Shown here piece after piece: positions 55,591 through 64,000 of a DNA stretch of 64,000 bases. Numbering within the stretch: position 1 is the first letter of the stretch; every line of letters begins with the position of its first letter. The position numbers and the translations under genes are program-made. The DNA comes from Aspidiotus rigidus. Its lineage: Eukaryota; Arthropoda; Insecta; Hemiptera; Diaspididae. The notes below the pieces were generated by a model that saw only the letters and a list, made by a program, of their open reading frames with translations, did no database searches and was not told where the DNA came from. Location: positions 20,000,501-20,064,500 of the forward strand of contig JAVHKY010000025.1 of NCBI GenBank assembly GCA_035079385.1, written 5' to 3'.

Positions 55591-57410
55591 CCCTCTCACT
55601 CAACTTCTCTGCGCAGACGATTATAACATTTCCATCCGCTCAATTAATCCCCTTAGAGCTCACAGACTCCTCCAAGAGACTTTCGATGCCATTACTACAT
55701 GGACAACCACAAATAGTTTCCGTTTCTCAGCATCAAAAACTCACTTCGTCATCTTTAAAAAAAGCAATCCCATTCCTTCCTTTTTACCTCTTTGCTTACA
55801 AAATTTTCTAATCCCCTCACGTAACTCTGCCAAACTCCTAGGCTTACATTTTGATCAAAAACTCACCTGGACTCATCATATCAAAACTCTCAAAGCTAAA
55901 TGCATTCGTGCCTTAAATGTACTGAAATTTATCTCTCACCCTTCCAAAGGCTGCAACAAAAAACTTCTTCATCTTCACAAGAGTCTTATACGCTCACGGC
56001 CAGATGATGGAGCACCTGTCTATAACCTGGCCAATAAGTCGATCCTCTCTTTACTAGACACCATTCAAACCTCATCCTTGAGGATAGTCTTGGGAGTCTT
56101 TCGAAAAAGTCCTAAACTTAGCTTATGCGCCGAAGCTGCCGCACTTCCTCCTCATTTTTGTCGACTCATTCTAACCCTTAACTTCTTATCAACTGTCTCT
56201 CAATTCTCCCCTCTCCCCATTTTTAATTCCATTTTCAAACAGAAAAAAACATATCCTGCTTCAATTCGAACACTCTCCTGATAAACCTTTCACAGCTAAT
56301 CCTCTCCTACCTATTTATATGTCATTTCCACCTTGGACCCTTACCCATCTGACTATCCTTTTATATCTCACAGAAATCCCCAAATCAAACAGTAACTTCA
56401 CCACCCACGTAAGAAATATGATTCAAGAATATCCTGATCACACTCACTCTTTGTCTCACGGATGGCTCAAAAACTAAGAACAAAACGGTCTACGCATATT
56501 CCATACACGGATCCATTGTCTCCCACCGCATCCGTAACACAGCCTCCATATTTACTGCCGAATTGATGGCAATATTCGCCTGTCTTTCTCATTTTTCTTA
56601 ACTTCCGCCACATGGCCAATTTCTTCTTCTCATAAATCCACTCACACAAAGAATCCTCCTCACGCTCAAAACTCTAACCTCAATTAACATCCACGTCATA
56701 TTCATTTGGATACCTGGCCACATTGGCCTACCCGAACATGACGCGGCAGACCTCGCAGCTAAACTAGCCACCTCCTTCGGTATTATCACCGACTCGTATT
56801 CTCCTCCCTATCACTGACTATAAAAATCATTACCGCTCACTTATCTTAAATTCTTGGACGAAATTCTGGAAAAACCAACCTTCAAACAAACTTCACCGAA
56901 TTATAGAGACTCCCATTCCCTGGTCAACCTCTTTTAGAAATTCTAAACGTGAAGATACCGTTGTCACCAGATTACGAATAGGCCATGCTCGAATCACACA
57001 CTCAAACCTCATTGACCGAAACTCCCCATCACCCGCATTCTACCCTCACTGTCACGAACCGAATCGGAACGTCGATCACTTCTTCTCATCCCCTATACTT
57101 CGAAACCTCCGCTCTTCAATATCCCTTCTTTCCTCCCCAAGCTCTCAGAAACCACTCAGAAACCATCTCCCTCACACTTCAATATCTCCGTCTTACCCAT
57201 TTTCATTTTCCTCTCGTTCAAACAGTCTGAGTCCATCTTCATGTATCTAAATCGTTCATCTTTTCACCGCCTTTTATTTTATTTTTCATACAACTTATAT
57301 TATAGCTACACTTAAATTTTCATAATATTATTGTAATTACGTATACATCGAGCCCATAACCCTCAGGGTTGTTTTATGGCTCGTTAAATTAAATAAATAA
57401 ATAAAATATG

Positions 57411-59364
57411 AGTAGTGAATATAAAAGAATTTTGGTACATATCTTGACGTTCACAAAAAAAAAAAACTTTATACGCCGGACAATACTATTGATGAAATTG
57501 CATGGCTCCTAAAAAAAAAAAAAATTGTGCATAAATTGTACTTTCTAATTTCGTTTGCTCGAAGAAACTCGTCCTTGATGATTTTTTTCCCCCGTCTCTC
57601 TCTTTCTTCAAGGAATAAATATCACTATCAATTAAGAACGAGCGACGAAGTTGCGGCTCAACGACTTGCATATTACAATTTCAAAGCAATTTTGTATGCA
57701 CATTTACTGTGTTGTTGTTGTTGTTGAAAGCTGCGTGTATCGAGCTTCTCTCGGGGGAAAAAATTTCTCGTTCGAGAATGAAAATTTTCTCTCTCGAGTA
57801 ACAGTGCGCTCGGGTCGTTGCCGAACGGTAACACTGTCATTATGCGCAAAATTTTAGCGAGTCTCTTGTCCCTCACCGCGCTCTCCGGTGAAATAGACTC
57901 AATAAAAGTTAACCGCTTGCGCTCGACATAGGCCTAAAAATAACCGTGGCGATTTATGCACGCGTGTAATGCGTTTTCTTTCACGGTCGATACGTAACCT
58001 TTCACCGCTCGATGCGTTCATTTCGCTTCGACGTACAGAATTTGACGGACGTTTCTCTCTGCCTTACAAAAACACAAGTATAAATTGTACAATTTTTTAT
58101 TCGTTTTTACTCTCGTCGTCGTCGTCGATTTGGAAACACGAGCGTGTGCTTCTTTCAGGATAAGAATACTGCGTTTACCGCACGCTGCAAACGAGAACGT
58201 GCAACAATAAAAATTGCTATACGCTCTTTCAATTTTCATTACGCAGGCGAGGCGGTAATTTACGAACTATCGGAAATTTTACTTCCATGTACGCAAGTAC
58301 AATGCATCGCGTTGCACCGCGACCGTACGCCGCCGCGCCGCCTCTTTCTCTCTCGCACTCCGTCCTAAGTAGGGCGCCCTAGCTACTGAATTAATAACAA
58401 ATTCTCAGAATTTTCCGTTTTTTGATGAACGTCATCGAAAATTCCGAGGGCAAAATTCTCGCGGCAAGAAATTTGATATACCGTCGAATATTATTATATG
58501 CAATATTTATAACCCGCGATCTCTCTTATGAAAGTTTATTCGAAGGAAATCCTTAAAATTATACTCGCGCATCACTATTCGATAGAGAGTGTATTTCATT
58601 GTCTCGGAAGTTTACCATAATATACCTCGGTTAAATTAATGCAGGAAATTCGTATACTATGTCATTGTTTTGTCGATTGTCTATTTACAGTCCTCGTAGA
58701 TATATCTATTCGAAGAACATTTACTAATTTTAGAGAATTACTTTCGATTCTTCTGTACGAAAATAACGTAAGTGTTTCGCAGCCGATTAAATTTTAGATC
58801 GATAATAATCGTATTCGTTCGAAATATAGCCTTTACAAAAATAGGTTGATGGGCTCATTTTGTGGCGCTTTGTCTATCCCTGAAGCGTATTTTAAGGCTG
58901 AAGTATTCAGAAAAATAGTCGTAAAGTGCACGTGGAAGACGGTATAATGCTCCTAGTTGCGTGTTTTAATGGATCATTGAGTCTAAAATAATTTCGGTAG
59001 TCCTTTAAATAACGTGGGTACTGGTGAAAAATACTCGAAAATTTGGTGTAATTATACACTTTATTTAAATTTTAACCTAGTACTGTTTAATGCTCCAAAT
59101 TCGCGATTATGTTACCCGGTGATATACGTTATAGCCGTTAGAAAAGTGGTTTGAACCAATTTAATTGGTTGATTCAATCGCGTTGCGAAGTATTCTTATA
59201 ATTAAGATTAAAAAATCAATAGGTAACGAATTCGCAGATTTTTATTTATTTAAGTTACAACTGTTCCACCGGAGCCAGGCATCATCAGACTACTGACGAA
59301 AGTACGAAAAATACAGCGCATGAGATGAAATACAAATAAGGTGACACTTTGATGAACCTGTTTT
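57411..59364. other. unassigned sequence, including a CpG-rich block
   Basis: Short A runs at about 57459 and 57512, a (TTG)n run near 57710 and a (CGT)n run near 58105 are simple repeats. From about 57730 to 58370 CpG words are frequent (for example CGCCGCGCCGCC at 58330). Frames on both strands overlap here but none has a recognised domain. Confidence 0.35.
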
Positions 59365-59740
59365 ATGGGGGGCTTTTTGAGAAATTTGCCGTGCGTTATC
59401 CTCCGTGCGCCGTCCAGCAAAAAACTTGAAAAAATTTTGACTCTCGAGCTATATTATGATAGGAGGGGGACTTGGAAAAATTTCGACTTTCGAGCTATAT
59501 ATGATAGGAGGGCGACTTGGAAAAATTTCAACTCTCGAGCTATCATATATAGCCGGAGATTCGAGAAAAATTTAGACTCTCAAACTATATTATACTAGGC
59601 TTATAGTAGGTCTAGGCCTTCTTTATACTAGCTTTATCTAGGTCTAGGCTTCCTTGAATTTTCAATACCAAATCCCATTTAACTCATAAAACAGGTTCCC
59701 TGCGTTCCTCGTTTAACTTCGTTAAAGAAGCCATCGTTTT
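59365..59740. repeat. repeat B with clear 46-bp tandem period
   Basis: GAAAAATTT, then ACTCTCGAGCTAT, then GATAGGAGGG units start at 59428, 59475, 59520 and 59565 (45-47 bp apart), preceded by GCCGTGCG...CCGTCCAGC and followed by ACAGGTTCCCTGCGTTCCTC, the same flanks seen at the other repeat B sites. Confidence 0.75.
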
Positions 59741-60159
59741 CCCATAAAATGGAGGAATTACTCAAACTTTTAATTTTAATTACAATTTAATTGGCTTGAA
59801 AATATGCCTTCAAGAATACAGTTGAGTCTCATTGAGACTTCGGAGGGTGTCTGCTGCTACCTTACAGTTTTCACCGAAGTTATACCCGAAAGGGTCGATT
59901 CCGGTGTTGGAGGAAAGAATATTAAATGCATACGCAACCCGCACCTACTCCATTATGGATGACGGGCGGTGCTGCACATGCGACACACAAGCAAGCTACC
60001 TTACTGTCTCAGCGATTAATAAAGCTGATGATTTTCGTGGGATTTCTTTCAATTCTTGTTCGTTATTCGAGAAACGATCATAAGCTCGCTCTATAAATGT
60101 AATTCTAGAAAAGGTAGTGCTAAACAGATGGTGTTTTATGATGACTACGAATTTACTTC

Positions 60160-60330
60160 TCTAAACTTGGGTCGATATATTGTTGAAGTCGACTTCACTT
60201 CGACGTCGGTAGGGTCGGCTCTATTTCAACTTATTTACTACGTTGACTTCGGGTCGACTTCTCCGAATTTCGACTGCTCCGTTGGGGTCGATTTGAAATT
60301 CGACGTGTGGAAAAGATTTTTATTTGTACA
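60160..60330. repeat. TCGA-rich repeat, small copy
   Basis: GTTGAAGTCGACTTCACTTC, GGGTCGACTTCTCCGAATTT and GGGTCGATTTGAAATTCGAC words as in the 38720-42310 array. The 158-codon frame at 60056-60532 runs across it and is not considered a gene. Confidence 0.55.
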
Positions 60331-60904
60331 TATTATCGTCTCATATAATTTTTTTTTAATACATTTGTCATACTATTCTTGCACTTCAGCGTATGTTGTA
60401 CATTTCTTCTACCTTTACAGAGGCGTGGTGACTTCTACTGATTCTTATCTGGAGTCACGTTTGCGAACAGTGTATATTCAACCTCCTAGTTCTTATAAAA
60501 AACACTCACTGTATCTTCTCTACTCTCTCTAAATAAATAAAAGTCTATAAGAAGTCACCCTACCTACACCCTATACCTTATACTAGCTCTGTCGTCCTAA
60601 AACACTCTGTGTCACCGGGTATCACTCGTGTTAACGTTTGTTTCCGGGAGAGTTGCGGACACGTGCCTTCTATTACCTAATTGTCAAAGATTCATATTAT
60701 ATTTTGTGTCGCGTCGGTGTGAACCTATTAAGTCGTTTGTTTTGATTTATCGACATAATCTTCATCTGAGGTGAGTTATTGGATGCTGGTCATCGAATGC
60801 CCACTGAGCATAGCCTTCTAATTCTAGATTACGTTAAAATACCTTAATTGTACGAGATACTCTTAAATTGATTATTACGAATATTCTATACGAAAGACAA
60901 TCTA

Positions 60905-61150
60905 ATCCTATTTCAATACTGTAAATCTCCACAACGTCTCTCTTTGAAGAACACGTCATTTGTGGGTTGGTACGGCCTCTGAGCTTCGAGGTATCTCATG
61001 GCCTCGGAGACATGCTTTATCGTCGAATACTTACGGTGACCGCTGAGTCTTCCTCTTGCTTGCGGGAACACGTCATTTGTGAGCTGATTCCGGAGGCCCC
61101 TGAGCTTTAGAGACACGCCTCGTCTGCGACTTCTTGCTGTGACCTCTGAG
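60905..61150. repeat. ~120-bp tandem duplication
   Basis: GAACACGTCATTTGTG occurs at 60949 and about 61068, each followed at a similar distance by CCTCTGAGCTT or CCCTGAGCTTT. The start (CTAATCCTATTTCAATACTG...TCCACAACGTCTCTCTTTGAAGAACACG) resembles the last 70 bases of the window. Confidence 0.55.
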
Positions 61151-61499
61151 TCTTGCGAGCCTCTTTCTATCTCTATCTCTCTTGCTCGTTTGCTACATTA
61201 TAGTTGTAGATAGTGTCGATCTAATTAGGTTAATTAAGGAGGGAATGCTCACACGTGATTTTATTACTCCACAGGTCGTTCGAGAATGTTCACAGCTGAG
61301 GAGATGCCGTTCGTTACCTTCACCCATCGTTCTCATAAGATCGTTCGCTTTAATCTGACAAACATTTATTTAAATAACTTAATTATCTATTATGATAAAA
61401 GTATTATCACTGCCTTTTGAGTTTCCTATATTCGAACACTCTTTCTTTATATTCGTATTCTACACGAAAAGAGAAAAATACCTCGTGCACATTTTTAGT

Positions 61500-61850
61500 G
61501 CTACTACAGACGTCGATTTTCAATCAACATTGAAACCTAATATCCATGGTCGACTCATTTTCGACCTCGATTCGCACACCCCATTATATTGTGCCTTCGA
61601 AATCACGAAATTAGTTCTGCTCAATGTCAACCACAAATTGAACTAAAATGACTACTGAAAATCGATCTTCGGCCATATTCAACGTCGAAATCGAGTCAGC
61701 TTAAAAATTATGATATTGAATAATTGTCGACTGAAAATCAGTGTCGATAGTCGATTTCAGGTTGACAAAAAATTCGAAGCAGTCGTAACAAATGAGTATC
61801 GAGCTGATATTGATGTTGACCCGAGGTCGATTCCTACAATATACCGATGC
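61500..61850. repeat. TCGA-rich repeat, diverged copy
   Basis: ACGTCGATTTTCAATC, TGGTCGACTCATTTTCGACC, AACGTCGAAATCGAGTC and GTCGATAGTCGATTTCAGG words mark another piece of the satellite-like family. Confidence 0.5.
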
Positions 61851-61869
61851 AGGTATTCTAGGGGGTGAA

Positions 61870-63930
61870 ATATGTTGTACTTTTCGGCAAACCCAAGTTT
61901 TCTTATGATCAAGCCTAGAAAAATTCCTATAATCTAGCCTAGACGAATTTTTCTAAACCCAACTTAAATTGATGACGTAATCGAATTTAGACGCGGACGT
62001 TTTTCTGAGGGCTTCCTTTTATGTAAAATAACATAACCCAACTTGAGCCGATGACGTCATCAAAGTGGAATGTGAAGGCAGGATTACCAAAAACCAACAA
62101 CTTGGTAGAGGAATGAAATCCAGTTTGTGTAGGTTTCATAGAAAGTGTCTTTGTCAACATTTTCAGTCTATCAGTCATATACATAGATGTGCTTAAATTG
62201 CGGCATTGTAACGCATTTAAACACTGAGGAAACAGGATAACGAGCGGGAAAAACCTGGCAAACAGAGGAAATATCGAAACTTCGCCCTTTACATTGAAAA
62301 TTTAGTATTTTTGAAAGCTGCCTGAAAAGGTGATGTTTCAGAAAATTGTTGAAGTCTTAATTTTTTTTTCTTCTTTCGTGTTATTCTAGGTATGCAAGTG
62401 ATTGAAAAAATGGTTTTACCACTTTTCTATATTTTTCAATATTGACAAAGATACAGACCATTTTAGTTTCATACGTGTTTACGGCATTTACGACTCTAGT
62501 GCTACCTACATTTGCATCCTCATGCGAATATACTGAATAGAGGTATGAGGGGATACTGGAAGAATAAAAAATTCACAGATTTTTGCTCCGAGCCTTGTAG
62601 AGTCCGAGTCTAGGACCTCTTGTGTACTAAGTGATCGCTAAAACAAGAGACCATAAAGCTGAACTCATTGTGGTATCTCCCGTGGGAAATGAAAATGTGA
62701 TGAGAATTATCTTTCGATAAATTGTGCCCGTGCTAGTGACATATTTTCTCGCGGTGAGAAACTTATGTGATGGTGACTCTGATTTGCCTGGTTTAACTCT
62801 GTTATAACTAAAAAATTGAGATCTCAGACTAGTTTGTCATTTTTTACCTTCTTCTCTTTTCTGGAATCTCATTGTAGAATGTCTTGAATGAAGAAGCTAG
62901 GTAAACAATAATTCTGATTGTTTAAAAACTGGTGGGCAGCTGGTCATTTTCTGCTCAGGATAAGCTTCAATAAAAATGAGGCCATATTAATCTTGCTTAG
63001 ACTTATCATTTGGAATTCCATAGCACATCCTTCCACCGATTTTCAGATTCCATTGTGCACGTCAAGCGATATAAACTTTTTTTCATGACTATAAGGATTT
63101 CAATTGTCCTCTTATCGCTTGAAATATTTCTTCTGTCTATACTTTCTGTAAAAATTTTGATATGTAAATGCTCATGAAATCGTCTTGAGCTCGCCGACCT
63201 CTAGTTCCCAGAAATATGACTAGTGGTCTAACATTGTATTTATTGGTCTCCATTTCTACATTGTTTCTCTCGATAATTGCAGATTGATTTTTTTCTGTTT
63301 CATTATCTTAATAATCTCGCTACAGGCTCTACGTCTCACCATCAAAATCAGATGACTCTCTTTTACATTCTGTTCTTTCGAAGATAAGGAAGTGCTTCGT
63401 ATGCATGATTGTTAGTGACCATGAATTTGAATTTCAGCGATCATTTGCGGTTTATGTTACTGTCGGAGAGTCGTAGTACTATAAAAAGCTGTCGCAGCGT
63501 CTTATAGCTGGAAGCTTATCTGGTCTATTCGTCAAAATGTTATTTCTCTTGATGGGACATTATGCGGAAAATATTTTTGCACGCCCCTTTAACTTTTATC
63601 AGGGAGGATAATAAACTTTTTTATCGAGTGAACGATGAAGAGAAAATGATAAACTTTTTAATTGAGACTTTTTAATCGAGTACAGTCACTGATCGAGTAA
63701 ACGACGAAGGAAGGGAAGATGGCTGCATGCAAATTCAATGCTCTCTTCGCATTTGTTTATAACGTGGGTGGTAGTGTGGTAGAGCCAGGAATGGTTCAAA
63801 TTGATCACGTGATACAAATAAAATATTTCTCCAAGTACTCTAACAAGTGCCTGCCATGTACATCGTGAATACGAAATTTCAATGATTAATTAGTTTTATA
63901 TAAATAATTATGTCGTACTTATGAAATATC
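61870..63930. other. unassigned sequence
   Basis: Two diverged copies of CCCAACTTRARYYGATGACG lie at about 61959 and 62036. The rest holds no recognised gene or repeat. Confidence 0.35.
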
Positions 63931-64000
63931 AACCTAATCCTACTTTAATTCTGAGGAATCTTCATATATCTCCCTGAAGAACATGTCAACTTTGAGGTAT
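63930..64000. repeat. partial copy of the 60905 repeat, cut by the window end
   Basis: CCTAATCCTACTTTAATTCTG...TCTCCCTGAAGAACATGTCA followed by TTTGAGGTAT parallels 60901-60993. The remainder lies outside the window. Confidence 0.45.

Larger units (their letters stand above)
53450..57410 (+). mobile_element. I/Nimb-like LINE broken by two later insertions
   Basis: RT: PASYRPVALSS (53567), then LNKRLLWFSESNNLLSPF and GFRKGRSSTQALFDL (to 53730); a hAT interrupts; FFDLQEAFPRVWRHY and LRGNLPSILQSFLNNR (54870-54990), VENGVPQG (55040); an LTR-like insert; CADDYNISIRS (55615); LLGLHFDQKLTWTHHI (55840); LIRSRPDDGAPVYNLA. RNase H: DGSKTKN (56465), TAELMAI (56560) and FIWIPGHIGLPEHDAADLA (56700). The end has VTRLRIGHARITHSNL (56970), a signature of the I/Nimb group. 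The 3' end has a hairpin at 57349-57383 and a TAAATAAATAAA tail. The 5' part (ORF1, endonuclease) is missing, and many stops are present. Confidence 0.9.

Noticed and set aside
60056..60532. 158-codon frame
   Set aside because: It crosses the TCGA-rich repeat, and the residues there are repeat-derived.

Overview
This window looks like a transposon-dense stretch of an animal nuclear genome, most likely an arthropod or another ecdysozoan. I infer this from the mix of element types: Penelope-like elements (PLEs) with a GIY-YIG endonuclease, R1-like and I/Nimb-like LINEs, a Ty3/Gypsy pol remnant, a FLYWCH/Phantom-type MULE, hAT elements and many short inverted-repeat elements. No prokaryotic gene organisation, rRNA or tRNA gene is visible, and I could not identify a host gene with confidence. 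The species cannot be named from the sequence.

Layout. 1-5.2 kb: two MITE-like elements, a fragment of a second PLE family and the first copy of a long dispersed repeat. 6.6-9.2 kb: an almost intact PLE on the minus strand, bounded by a 12-bp target-site duplication (TSD). 11.3-13.6 kb: two decayed I-like LINE pieces. 13.9-20.6 kb: four PLE copies or fragments on both strands around a 46-bp repeat family. 23.5-25.1 kb: a non-autonomous hAT with a perfect TSD, a PLE end and an R1-like LINE. 27.4-30.6 kb: TCGA-rich repeats, a 110-bp hairpin, an AT-rich block and one unassigned ORF pair. 32.6-34.2 kb: a PLE split by a MITE with perfect terminal repeats. 36.0-37.8 kb: a MULE with about 100-bp terminal inverted repeats. 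38.0-42.3 kb: a Gypsy remnant, then a TCGA-rich satellite-like array holding a 587-bp TRIM-like element and two PLE insertions. 43.6-47.3 kb: the second dispersed-repeat copy, a PLE fragment and an R1-like LINE. 53.4-57.4 kb: an I/Nimb-like LINE broken by a hAT and by a solo-LTR-like insert. The remainder is mostly unassigned AT-rich sequence with a few CpG-rich patches.

How the parts fit. Comparing the PLE copies with each other gives the clearest picture. Three copies have short TSDs (11, 12 and 14 bp). Two of these start with an inverted copy of their own 3' end, and the third starts with an inverted copy of sequence just inside its own 5' end. Four copies share a 29-nt 3' motif that resembles the stem II half of a hammerhead ribozyme and shows a compensatory base-pair change. 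They also share a terminal hairpin. Two copies end about a dozen codons inside the ORF start, as expected for the permuted-LTR layout known for Penelope elements. The nested insertions give a relative order: the I-like LINE is older than its hAT and LTR inserts, and the satellite is older than the TRIM and PLE insertions.
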